A model generated the notes under the pieces. That model did not search any database and had not been told where the DNA came from. It saw only the letters and a program-made list of their open reading frames with translations. From the NCBI RefSeq assembly GCF_002582035.1, contig NZ_NUQE01000088.1:1-64000 (forward strand): 64,000 nt of DNA, written 5' to 3'. The translations under genes were made by a program, and so were the position numbers. Source of the stretch: Bacillus pseudomycoides. GTDB taxonomy: Bacteria > Bacillota > Bacilli > Bacillales > Bacillaceae_G. Each line of letters opens with the position of its first letter. Within the stretch, counting starts at the first letter, position 1. Shown here one piece after another: positions 1 through 7,417 of the stretch.

Positions 1-112
1 ATTTTATCAGAAGAGAATCCAAGAGATATTATGAATATCATATTCATGTGAGGTTTACATAACCTCACTTATTAGCAGTCAATAGACATAGAAACCTAGC
101 AAAATCCTTCAA

Positions 113-1141
113 TTATTGTAGCAAAACAGTCATTTTTAAATCTTCAGCACCTCCATTTTTTAATGTATCATTTGGACCACTAAGATACGTAGGTTCAATT
201 GTTAAGGATCTTGGAGGATTATCCATCGGTGGAAGAGCTAAAACAATATGGTGTCCGTAAAGTCCCGTGCTACCAACTTGCAAGCTGCCTCCTTCGTAGA
301 TTTTTCCTTTATCATCAGTCACAGTATAATCAAACGCTGGCCAACCGTCATTATCTTCCATTTCTTTTGGGTAATCAAAGGTCAAATCAATCCTCGTTGA
401 AAGTGAAGAAAAGGTCACTTGGTCTACTGTTAATGCATACAGATTATCTTTCGTTAATGTTTTTATATTAGGAGTGAATTTACGAATCTCACCTTCAACT
501 TTTGCAAGAGGAAATGCTACATTCCATGTTCCTGTTTTTCCAAATAAATCTTTCCCATGGACAGCAACATCAATTTTATCACCAAATTCACCGTAATTAG
601 CCAGAGTGCATTCATGCCGCTCAATAATGGTGTTCCGTCCTGTTGACTTCTGTGAAGTAGAACCAATTGCAGGTCTGACTTCTTTCCCATTAATGGTTAC
701 ATAACTAAATCCAACTTTCTCTTCATTGCTATTGGAAGCAATATTTTCTCCTTTGTATTCCACCGTGACCACTAAACGTCCACCATCGTAAACAGCTTCT
801 TTCACATTCATCGTTAAACCACTATGGCTATCTTGTCTCTCAATTGATGTAGCAAGCTCATCTTTTTCAATTTTATCAGAAGCAATATCATGAAATTGTG
901 CATAAATGGGGCCTATAACTGGAACACTCGATAGTGTCTTTGCCATAGCAGGAGAAATGAATCCAAAACCTAAAAGAGAAACACATATTCCACAAGCAAC
1001 AAGACTAGAATACTTGATTGTTTTTTTTCTACGGTATTGATTTTTCTTAGCTTGAAGCATGGCTGTTTTTTCTCTTTGAATTAACCGATCTTCTGGTATA
1101 GGAATATCATTAATATGGTGATTAAATTCTTCTTTATTCAT
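113..1141 (-). CDS. DUF4179 anti-sigma-like membrane protein
   Basis: This is probably the anti-sigma partner of the ECF sigma factor whose 3' end it overlaps by 8 bp. Residues 1-43 are charged and cytoplasmic. One membrane segment follows at about residues 44-68 (YSSLVACGICVSLLGFGF), and the rest (about 270 residues) would lie outside the membrane. The stretch just after the membrane segment (LSSVPVIGPIYAQF) and the beta-rich domain after it match the DUF4179 family, which is typically encoded after ECF sigma genes in Bacillus. The anti-sigma role is inferred from gene pairing. What it senses cannot be read from the sequence. Confidence 0.82.
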   Translation of the reverse strand: MNKEEFNHHINDIPIPEDRLIQREKTAMLQAKKNQYRRKKTIKYSSLVACGICVSLLGFGFISPAMAKTLSSVPVIGPIYAQFHDIASDKIEKDELATSIERQDSHSGLTMNVKEAVYDGGRLVVTVEYKGENIASNSNEEKVGFSYVTINGKEVRPAIGSTSQKSTGRNTIIERHECTLANYGEFGDKIDVAVHGKDLFGKTGTWNVAFPLAKVEGEIRKFTPNIKTLTKDNLYALTVDQVTFSSLSTRIDLTFDYPKEMEDNDGWPAFDYTVTDDKGKIYEGGSLQVGSTGLYGHHIVLALPPMDNPPRSLTIEPTYLSGPNDTLKNGGAEDLKMTVLLQ

Positions 1142-1664
1142 AACTATATCCCTCCTTTAAAATGGGGCGTAAGGCTTGCTTTGCTCGATGTAATTGAGAT
1201 TTTACCGTTCCTTCTGGAGAATTAAGAACCTCAGCAATTTCCTTAATAGATAAATCGTGATAATACCTTAATAAAATAATAGTTTTGTAAGTAGGATCTA
1301 AGAAATTAAATGCCTCGTTTAAATCCAATGATTGTTCTAATTTATTCATGTTCTCTTCTGTACATAAATTGGCAAATATTTCATCATTCCCAACAAATTG
1401 TCTAGAGGATTTTCTTACAAAATCAATGGATTTAAAAACAAGAATTTTGGTAATCCAACTTTGAAATTTCTCCGGTTTTTTTAATTTTCTCAATGAAAGA
1501 TATGCTTCATAAATTGTTTCTTGGTATATATCCAATGCATCTTGTTCATTTCTTACATACGAATAGGCTGTTCGATATAATTTTGGGCGAACAAAAGTAA
1601 TAAGTTGTTCAAATGCTTGATCATTTCCTCTTTTTGCTTGTTTTACTAGATAGGCTATGTCCAT
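1134..1664 (-). CDS. ECF-type RNA polymerase sigma factor
   Basis: A 176-residue sigma-70 family protein containing only regions 2 and 4. Region 2 lies at about residues 20-90, with the core-binding stretch DALDIYQETIYEAYLSLRK and the FQSWITKI segment. Region 4 lies at about 120-170, with the helix-turn-helix SIKEIAEVLNSPEGTVKSQL. The start ATG follows a good site (AGGGAGGAAG). It is transcribed first in a two-gene unit with the DUF4179 protein, the standard layout of an ECF sigma factor and its membrane anti-sigma factor. The promoter upstream looks ECF-dependent, suggesting self-regulation. The signal it answers is not known. Confidence 0.9.
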   Translation of the reverse strand: MDIAYLVKQAKRGNDQAFEQLITFVRPKLYRTAYSYVRNEQDALDIYQETIYEAYLSLRKLKKPEKFQSWITKILVFKSIDFVRKSSRQFVGNDEIFANLCTEENMNKLEQSLDLNEAFNFLDPTYKTIILLRYYHDLSIKEIAEVLNSPEGTVKSQLHRAKQALRPILKEGYSYE

Positions 1665-1690
1665 TTTTATTTCTTCCTCCCTTTACTAAT

Positions 1691-1720
1691 ATAGTCGAAT
1701 GAGAGAATGAAAAGGTTGCA
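1691..1720 (-). promoter_or_regulatory. Putative ECF-type autoregulatory promoter
   Basis: Reading the minus strand, TGCAACCTTTT (from 1720) is followed 16 nt after the AACC core by CGACTA (1697-1692), and the sigma gene starts about 30 nt further on. An AAC-type -35 element and a CG-containing -10 at this spacing are the hallmark of ECF promoters. The assignment is by pattern only. Confidence 0.5.
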
Positions 1721-1740
1721 AAAATAAGTGCATATATATA

Positions 1741-2030
1741 AAAATCTCCTACAGCTTATTGCAATGATTAATATCCAGCATTAAAGACACCAGAAATCCA
1801 GATAGAAATAAGAGCCAAATATATAGCTTGTTCATACCCAATTTAAAGTAAAGAAGATCTCCCCAAACGAAAAAATGAGCTGATTTCTCAAAGTGACTAA
1901 CTGGGGAAATTTTTTTTATTTAGGGGGTACTTCAAAATTTTAACTTGATGGGCATGGGGTACTGACGGCAAAACGCGGATTTTATACGCTAAAACAGTTT
2001 CTAAAAGTGAAATCTCATCTTTGCTACTGT
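1741..2030. repeat. Gene-free stretch with a dispersed B. cereus-type repeat
   Basis: No gene is visible here. Positions 1921-2005 hold a repeat whose parts recur elsewhere in the window. The segment around TTAACTTGATGGGCATG and GGGGTAC recurs inverted at 12818-12860, and GGATTTTATACGCTAA recurs inverted at about 4325-4350. It resembles the interspersed bcr-type repeats of the B. cereus group (from memory, not searched). A loose CCCCA/TGGGG hairpin with a T-run lies at about 1861-1918. Confidence 0.5.
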
Positions 2031-2067
2031 AAAAAAACAACTAGCCCCCCGCAAGAGGTACTAGTTG
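2031..2067 (-). terminator. Rho-independent terminator
   Basis: On the minus strand CAACTAG ... CTAGTTG forms a stem followed by seven T residues. It lies about 80 nt past the end of the SpoIIM-like gene, which it probably terminates. Confidence 0.6.
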
Positions 2068-2148
2068 ACGTGAAATTCGTTATCGGAAGTTATAAGCACA
2101 GTTTGTATTATGTTTAAGTAAATCTCAATCTTCATCAAGCATATAAAG

Positions 2149-2841
2149 TTAATGAAATAAATCAAGTATGATATCAGCTATGTAAGTTTCTAAGAATGCA
2201 GCAACGATAATTATAGGTAAAGTTAAAACAACATAAATTTTTATTGCTTCTAAAATCTTTTTACTAAGAGATACTCTTTCTTTATCCTTTTTGAATATAT
2301 TTTTTAATTTGATTCTAATAAATTTATTTAATTCAAAAAGAATGGCCGCAAATAAACAATAAGCGAAAACTTCAAAAAGGTAATGAGGGATGGAAGAAAT
2401 TATTATCCCAAAACCTTTTTGAAAATCAACTTGTAACCCAATTCCAAAAAGAATTCCAGGAAGTGAAACGGTTAAAATTATACTTATAACATATAGAAAT
2501 TGTATTGGAATCAAGGCTAATATAAACATTTGTAAAGGTACTATAAAACCATTATTAACAATATATGACCATACCTTTTCTATACCTGTTGATTCCTTTA
2601 CTTGGTCTGGTAGTCTATTTCCTACCCCTTCCATTATTTCTTTTAGATCGGGATTGATTATAAAGGTTATTATGGTTGCAATAATTGTTAGTGCTACCCC
2701 TAATGTGAAAAAGTTAATAGCTCTTTTAAATACAACCTTATTAATTACATTCGAAATAACTATCACCTCATTTATTATAATAAGTGGTTTTAGTCCCGCC
2801 GTTGGTTCAACTTTACTTACTTTGCGATCTATGACAGTCAT
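2149..2841 (-). CDS. SpoIIM/DUF95-family membrane protein
   Basis: About 230 residues with four or five hydrophobic segments: around residues 45-66, 95-125, 125-150, 150-172 and 200-225. The pattern, including the LPGILFGIGLQ and SSIPHYLFEVFAY stretches, fits the SpoIIM (DUF95) membrane family. That family includes the sporulation protein SpoIIM and membrane proteins of circular-bacteriocin loci. The ATG at 2841 has a fair site (AAGGGA, 10 nt). A stronger AGGTGA lies just before residue 29, so the true start could be internal, from a rare codon. A tiny membrane peptide is encoded just upstream. It is not the normal spoIIM locus, and its function is unknown. Confidence 0.65.
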   Translation of the reverse strand: MTVIDRKVSKVEPTAGLKPLIIINEVIVISNVINKVVFKRAINFFTLGVALTIIATIITFIINPDLKEIMEGVGNRLPDQVKESTGIEKVWSYIVNNGFIVPLQMFILALIPIQFLYVISIILTVSLPGILFGIGLQVDFQKGFGIIISSIPHYLFEVFAYCLFAAILFELNKFIRIKLKNIFKKDKERVSLSKKILEAIKIYVVLTLPIIIVAAFLETYIADIILDLFH

Positions 2842-2872
2842 TCTGTCACGATCCCTTATTGGAAGCTAGTGC

Positions 2873-2904
2873 AACCCTCCCCGTTTGGAGAGAGGTTTTT
2901 TATC
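2873..2904. terminator. Hairpin between the small peptide and the SpoIIM-like gene
   Basis: On the plus strand CCCTCCCC-GTTT-GGAGAGAGG forms an imperfect stem followed by six T. On the minus strand the T-run is missing. It could act as a weak attenuator between the 43-residue peptide and the SpoIIM-like gene. Confidence 0.35.
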
Positions 2905-2916
2905 ACCAGTTTTTGA

Positions 2917-3048
2917 TTAATTACGAATTGCAAACAAGCTTATAATTCCAATAAGCACAACAATTCCCCATAGCACTTTTCCTGTGAGTTTAACAGGATT
3001 AATCGTAAATCCATTTGACTTGGGTATAACTATTTTCTTATTTGTCAT
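2917..3048 (-). CDS. 43-residue cationic single-span membrane peptide
   Basis: A very short gene with a textbook site (AGAGGTGATGCTAT before ATG). The product begins MTNKKIVIPKSNGF, has one hydrophobic span (VLWGIVVLIGIISLFAI) and ends in RN. The N-terminal part is lysine-rich. No family is recognised. It lies directly upstream of, and on the same strand as, a SpoIIM-family membrane gene. Small cationic one-span peptides beside DUF95 proteins recall the immunity peptides of circular-bacteriocin loci, but no bacteriocin precursor was found here. It is probably a real gene because of the ribosome binding site and clear membrane character. Confidence 0.55.
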   Translation of the reverse strand: MTNKKIVIPKSNGFTINPVKLTGKVLWGIVVLIGIISLFAIRN

Positions 3049-3173
3049 ATAGCATCACCTCTTTATCTAATCTGTTTATTTATTGTACCACTTTTAAAAG
3101 TCTATTTATTATGTTTTTTGGATGTGCATGGTATACATGTGAGGTTGACATAACGTAACATTATTGGTACTGA

Positions 3174-3201
3174 AAAAGGATCTTCGATTGAAGATCCTTT
3201 T
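3174..3201. terminator. Terminator AAAAGGATCTTC/GAAGATCCTTTT
   Basis: A perfect 12-bp inverted repeat with a 4-nt loop, with A-rich and T-rich flanks, so it may work in both directions. It lies about 120 nt past the end of the membrane protein gene that reads towards it. Confidence 0.65.
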
Positions 3202-3319
3202 GTGTTGCTTATTGAACAATCGCGCCCGTTGGCTGAATAAGTAAATACCTCTGATTTCATTTTATTGTACAATAAACATATTTTTTCGCTGTAAAGTCCT
3301 ATCTTACTTTTTATGTTAT

Positions 3320-3937
3320 TTATTTCTGGACGATACCTAGCAATCTTCTACCCATTAACCATATTGCCAGACCAGTTCCCCACAATATCAGGGCAGAGCC
3401 AAAGCCTACTACAGACATAAATGCATTTATCTGATGTTCCCCCAGTGTGACCTTCGGAGGCACAAACAGCAATGTAATAATAGCAAGTAAACAAAGGAGT
3501 GCACCTGTAAAATAATAGAGTCTAACTTGGAATAGAGGGGCCAATGGGATAAAATGAGCACCGACAATAATAGCTATTACGAGAGGTATAAGTTCAGTGT
3601 GACGAGTAGCGTTACAGACAGCAATCGTAATTGCTATAGCTAAACCCTCTGCCGCGAAAATAATGTTAAACCAAAACCTCGTACGCTTCCCACACCTTAA
3701 ATCTGTTTTTGAAACTTGATTCGTTAATCGTCGCGATGCACGTATTAATGAAACACCGCCGATGAACAGAGCTATACCTATGGCAATAGCAGTAACTAAC
3801 AACAATGGAACTCCCCAGCCTTGCAATCCCATAATTCCTGTGTACGCCCACAGAGTACCGAAAAACGCCATGAAAAATACACCAGATGCCGTTCCGCGTA
3901 CTGCGGCTCCAGGAATAGTTCTTGAAGTTTGTGTCAC
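3320..3937 (-). CDS. Unrecognised polytopic membrane protein
   Basis: 205 residues with about six hydrophobic segments, at roughly 20-35, 42-62, 90-108, 115-135, 140-160 and 175-195. The N-terminus (MTQTSRTIPGAAVRGTASG) and a basic loop after the second span (RASRRLTNQ) suggest a positive-inside orientation. No catalytic motif, signal peptide or family signature is recognised. The upstream start has a fair site (AAAAGGAGA). It is flanked by non-coding DNA on both sides, so context gives no clue to function. Confidence 0.7.
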   Translation of the reverse strand: MTQTSRTIPGAAVRGTASGVFFMAFFGTLWAYTGIMGLQGWGVPLLLVTAIAIGIALFIGGVSLIRASRRLTNQVSKTDLRCGKRTRFWFNIIFAAEGLAIAITIAVCNATRHTELIPLVIAIIVGAHFIPLAPLFQVRLYYFTGALLCLLAIITLLFVPPKVTLGEHQINAFMSVVGFGSALILWGTGLAIWLMGRRLLGIVQK

Positions 3938-4474
3938 AAATAAAAATCTCCTTTTAACATAAGTATTTGCTCATTGCAACCACATATCAACTTACATGAG
4001 TATAAAGCAGTTTATTCGCGAAAAAACTGCTTTATACCTTTTTACATTTATATTCAGGTGGGTAAATTACTGAACTATTTTGCTTCTTCAACTATATGGT
4101 CCTTTAGTTGAAGAAGATCCGAAAGGGTTGAATGCATACTCTATACAAATCTAGTTCACATAACACAAAATTATCAGCAGTAACCAAATCCTAGAAAGCC
4201 ATTCATACCAATAGTTTGTCAGCCTTCCGTTCCTTCCGCTGTATGCAAGATTTCATACATCCCTGTCACAACAGCATTTGGCAGCTCAAACCGTTCTCGT
4301 AGCCTGCATGAAATCCTGCATATCCTTAGCGTATAAAATCCACGTTTTGTTGGCGAGACCTCAAAAAGAAGCGCGAAACGCACTTCTTTTCTTTGTAATC
4401 ACTACACATCACATTAACTATGCATAAAATTCATTTTCATAAATAGGTTTTACAAAAATGAATTTTGTATCAAT
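3938..4474. other. Intergenic stretch with gene debris and hairpins
   Basis: No intact gene. A hairpin built on AACTATATGG/TTTAGTTGAAG-like halves lies at about 4083-4112. On the minus strand, 4216-4350 reads as the frameshifted 3' end of an unrecognised gene (KDMQDFM in one frame, then RERFELPNAVVTGMYEILHT in the next). A hairpin AAAAGAAG..CTTCTTTT lies at about 4372-4400. Confidence 0.4.
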
Positions 4475-4505
4475 AAAAAAAGGAACTATCCCTAATTCCT
4501 TTTTT
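4475..4505. terminator. Terminator after czcD
   Basis: AAAAAAGGAA-CTATCCCTAA-TTCCTTTTTT forms a stem with A and T tails. It lies about 90 nt beyond the czcD stop in the direction of transcription. Confidence 0.65.
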
Positions 4506-4591
4506 ACAACTTCTATTGTAAACTCCCTATTAATAGGCTTCGGGAGATTTTTAGCATATATCGTATACTCCCAATAACAATCGTTTGATAA

Positions 4592-5545
4592 TCAATGATG
4601 ATGTTCATGCTCATGGTCGGTTATCGAGCAAATTGCAGATTCATCGTGAGGATGCTCTTCGTTTTCCAATTGAATGGTGGCATGCCCGATTCCTTGGTGT
4701 TGAAGTTTATGTTCAATTTCTCTTAATATGATTTGGCTTTCTTGAAAATCAATTTGGTTATTTAAAACAACGTGGCAAGATAATGCATTTTTACCACTTG
4801 TAATACTCCAAACATGTAGATCGTGAACATTTAGTACACCTTTAACAGAGCGAATTTTGTCCATTACCTCTTCCAAAGAAATTCCTTTTGGTGTACCCTC
4901 CATTAAAATGCCAACCGTTTGCTTTACAATCTTCCATGCACCAAATGCAATCAAGATGGCAATCAATACACTAAGTATTGGATCAACGATGTACCAACCA
5001 GTAAGTAATATAATGATTCCGCCAACTATAACTCCTGCTGAAGCCATTGCGTCACCAATCATATGAAGGACAGCACTTTTTACGTTAATATTATCTTCCT
5101 TATTCAATCCTAGACCTAAATAGAGATTCATAATTAAACCAACAGAAGCACTAATAAACATCCATGTACTTCCTACTGGTTGTGGGTTCTTAAAGCGGTC
5201 AATTGCTTCGTACAAGATAACCACAGCGATAACAATTAACGTCATTGCATTGATAAATGCAGCCAAAATTCCAGAACGGTGATACCCATAAGTAAATTTT
5301 TCCGATGCTGGTTTTTGGGATTGATGCATAGCAAACCATGATAATCCTATTGCCGCAATGTCTGTAAGTACATGTCCAGCATCTGAAAGAAGTGCTAAGC
5401 TATGCGAAATAAATCCTCCAACTAATTCAACGATAAGAATGATTAAAGTAAGAAAAAATGCTATTTTCATTTTCCCAATCGGAGCATGGGAATGAAATAC
5501 ATCTCCGTGGTCATGGTCATGGCCGTGATTGTGATTTTCTGACAT
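4592..5545 (-). CDS. czcD: CzcD-type cation diffusion facilitator
   Basis: A 317-residue metal/proton antiporter of the CDF family that would export divalent metals such as zinc, cadmium and cobalt. Six membrane segments span about residues 25-210. The first ion-site motif is HSLALLSDAGHVLTD (H and D in TM2) and a second HMIGDAMASAG lies in TM5. A cytoplasmic domain follows (about 215-300), with the HDLHVW motif near residue 242. Both termini are histidine-rich (HNHGHDHDHGDVFHSH at the start, EHEHHH at the end), typical of zinc carriers. It is the last gene after czcO and a 52-residue peptide, and shares their upstream palindromic operator. Confidence 0.92.
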   Translation of the reverse strand: MSENHNHGHDHDHGDVFHSHAPIGKMKIAFFLTLIILIVELVGGFISHSLALLSDAGHVLTDIAAIGLSWFAMHQSQKPASEKFTYGYHRSGILAAFINAMTLIVIAVVILYEAIDRFKNPQPVGSTWMFISASVGLIMNLYLGLGLNKEDNINVKSAVLHMIGDAMASAGVIVGGIIILLTGWYIVDPILSVLIAILIAFGAWKIVKQTVGILMEGTPKGISLEEVMDKIRSVKGVLNVHDLHVWSITSGKNALSCHVVLNNQIDFQESQIILREIEHKLQHQGIGHATIQLENEEHPHDESAICSITDHEHEHHH

Positions 5546-5570
5546 GTTAAGCTCTCCTTTTTATAAAAAA

Positions 5571-5729
5571 CTAATCATGACAAGCATGTTCGATTGCCTG
5601 TTTCAAAAGGTTGATAATATGCTGATCATAATTAGAATAAAAAACCGTTGCTTTATTTTTCCCCTTCTTCGAACATTCATTTATTACCGTTCCTTTTTGA
5701 TTTAATACTTTTATTTCAATTATTTTCAA
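5571..5729 (-). CDS. 52-residue peptide between czcO and czcD
   Basis: A short frame starting at TTG, where TTGA overlaps the TGA stop of czcO, an arrangement that implies translational coupling. AAAGGGA just upstream is the likely ribosome binding site. The product is soluble and basic in the middle, with two cysteines (NECSKKGKNK and IEHACHD at the C-terminus). No family is recognised. It is kept between two metal-resistance genes on the same strand, so it may be a small metal-handling or regulatory protein; that is inference. It could also be the tail of a once longer gene. Confidence 0.55.
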   Translation of the reverse strand: MKIIEIKVLNQKGTVINECSKKGKNKATVFYSNYDQHIINLLKQAIEHACHD

Positions 5730-6763
5730 GTCCCTTTTATAACTGAATATACGAACTCAGCATCTCTTCCTACTCCACAAATAAGTGCTGACCCTCTTTG
5801 GTGTTGCCACGGTAATCCCATATAATAAAGCCCTTGAATTGGACTCACTCCTCTTTTATGAAGAGGAACGCCTTTTTCATCTAAAATCCCTTCTATATCT
5901 ATCCAGTCATATTCAGGAGTAAAGCCCGTTGACCATATAATATTGTTCACGTTTCTTTTACTACAATCGCTAAAAGTTATTTCACTTCCCTGTGTTTGTA
6001 TCACCCTCGGTTTGGTTTCAACTTTCCCTTCACGAATCAGATGCTTTAATTCAAAGCCAAAAATAGGGTCACTTTGTTTTCGAAACCATGATCCTCGCTT
6101 TGTAGTAATTCCTGCATATAGGAGACCCACCTTTTCTAACCAGTGAAAAATGCTTTTGCCCATGATTTTAAGTGGTAAAAATTTAAATGGATGGCTAATA
6201 GCAATGGTTACATCGCGACTTTCTGCAAGTTCAGTCGCAATTTGTGTACCAGAATTCCCTCCCCCTACCACAAGGACAGGACCATCTGGAATCGTCTCTG
6301 GTGATTGATATTGAGAAGAATGAATTTGAAACACCTCTTGTGAAAGGCTTTGAGAAATTGAAGGAATGAACGGTTTCTGAAAAGCACCAGATGCGATGAT
6401 GACATGTTTGGAATGAAATACTCCCTTATCGGTAGATACTTCAAATGTATTTTTTATTTTTTGTACTTTATGTACGGTTGTTTCCATCTGTACTGGTAAA
6501 GAAAAACGGTTAGCATATGTTTCAAGATAGTCTGCAATTTCATCTTTTGTAGGAAAGGCATTTTCTTCTCCTTTTAATTTCATCCCTGGCAGTGAACTAT
6601 ATGATTTAGGTGTAAATAAAACCAAAGAATCATACCTGTTTCTCCATGAGTCTCCAATTCTTTTTTCTCTATCAAGTATTACAAAATCATAGTCTCCTTG
6701 TTGTAAGTAATACCCCATACTTAACCCAGCTTGCCCAGCACCAATCACAATAACATCTAACAT
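5726..6763 (-). CDS. czcO: CzcO-like FAD/NAD(P) monooxygenase
   Basis: A 345-residue flavoprotein with two Rossmann motifs: an FAD-binding GAGQAGLSMGYYLQ near residue 8 and an NADPH-binding GGGNSGTQIA near residue 167. An IWSTGFTPEY stretch precedes the C-terminal part. It belongs to the YhiN/CzcO-type flavin monooxygenase-like group. In B. subtilis a relative called czcO (formerly trkA) is co-transcribed with czcD, and the same pairing occurs here with a small gene in between. The substrate is unknown. The divergent intergenic region carries an ArsR-type operator, so metal-induced expression is likely. Confidence 0.85.
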   Translation of the reverse strand: MLDVIVIGAGQAGLSMGYYLQQGDYDFVILDREKRIGDSWRNRYDSLVLFTPKSYSSLPGMKLKGEENAFPTKDEIADYLETYANRFSLPVQMETTVHKVQKIKNTFEVSTDKGVFHSKHVIIASGAFQKPFIPSISQSLSQEVFQIHSSQYQSPETIPDGPVLVVGGGNSGTQIATELAESRDVTIAISHPFKFLPLKIMGKSIFHWLEKVGLLYAGITTKRGSWFRKQSDPIFGFELKHLIREGKVETKPRVIQTQGSEITFSDCSKRNVNNIIWSTGFTPEYDWIDIEGILDEKGVPLHKRGVSPIQGLYYMGLPWQHQRGSALICGVGRDAEFVYSVIKGT

Positions 6764-6794
6764 CCCTTCACCTCCACTACCTATTCTTCAGAAT

Positions 6795-6820
6795 AACATA
6801 TGAATGATTGTTCATATGTT
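6795..6820. promoter_or_regulatory. ArsR/SmtB-type operator upstream of czcO
   Basis: A perfect 10-bp inverted repeat with a 6-bp spacer, AACATATGAA-N6-TTCATATGTT. The inner TGAA-N6-TTCA core is the classic half-site arrangement for zinc- or cadmium-sensing ArsR/SmtB repressors (CzrA, SmtB). It sits about 30 nt upstream of the czcO start and probably controls the czcO-czcD unit. Confidence 0.75.
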
Positions 6821-6976
6821 CATATGTTTTCGTTCATTATAACAATTCCTTCTCACACGTCAAGGGATGTTTATCCAATTATTCATGAAATACATGTTTG
6901 TAAAAATCCTATTTATTCTTATCTGCTCACAGTAAAAATAGAGCAAAGAACATTTATCAGACTTTTTAAAAAAATT

Positions 6977-7041
6977 TTGACACACATATTAGTCAATGCT
7001 AATATAAATGAAGAATAAACATATTAGTAATTACTAATATG
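6977..7041 (+). promoter_or_regulatory. Promoter with two ATATTAG palindromic operators
   Basis: A consensus promoter TTGACA (6977-6982), 17 bp spacer, TAATAT (7000-7005). Two related dyads overlap or follow it: an imperfect one at 6986-7005 and a perfect one at 7020-7041, CATATTAGTAA/TTACTAATATG, spaced 35 bp apart. This is a convincing self-regulated promoter for the ArsR-cadA operon, with repressor sites over the -10 and just downstream of it. Confidence 0.8.
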
Positions 7042-7057
7042 AATGGAGTGAAGACAA

Positions 7058-7417
7058 TTGTGCGATCCAAATGATTTAGATATAAAAGCCAAATTTATTC
7101 GTGGCTTTGCTGATAAAACAAGGCTACAGATTCTTCAATGTATGATGGATGGCGAAAAGACGGTATCCGAAATTGTAGAAATCATTAAAGGGAATCAGTC
7201 AAATATATCCCAGCACCTGAACTGTTTAAAAGGATGCGGCATTATCCTTGGAAGACAAGAAGGAAAGTATGTCTATTATTCTTTACGAAATGCACAAATC
7301 GAACAACTACTCACAATGTTTGATGTTGTATTTTATGAAGTACAGAACGAAGTAGCATCATGTGATAAAAACGATGCATGCTTATCTCAAAAAGAGGAGA
7401 ATTGTCATGACAGATAA
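7058..7417 (+). CDS. CmtR-like ArsR-family metal sensor
   Basis: A 119-residue winged-helix repressor starting from TTG with a GGAGTGAAG site. The recognition helix is at about residues 45-62 (QSNISQHLNCLKGCGI). Cysteines 56 and 60 fall in this helix with the same C-x3-C spacing as the metal-binding cysteines of mycobacterial CmtR, a Cd/Pb sensor. CadC, by contrast, uses an ELCVC site, which is absent here. Further cysteines are at residues 2 and 28 and in the tail (SCDKNDACLSQKEENC). Its 3' end overlaps the start of the cadA-type gene by 11 nt. It probably represses this operon, and perhaps the divergent czcO-czcD unit, releasing with Cd or Pb. Confidence 0.85.
   Translation: MCDPNDLDIKAKFIRGFADKTRLQILQCMMDGEKTVSEIVEIIKGNQSNISQHLNCLKGCGIILGRQEGKYVYYSLRNAQIEQLLTMFDVVFYEVQNEVASCDKNDACLSQKEENCHDR

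Noticed and set aside
2149-3048. A complete circular-bacteriocin gene cluster
   Set aside because: No precursor of about 60-110 hydrophobic residues and no ABC transporter genes are present, so only a loose resemblance is reported.
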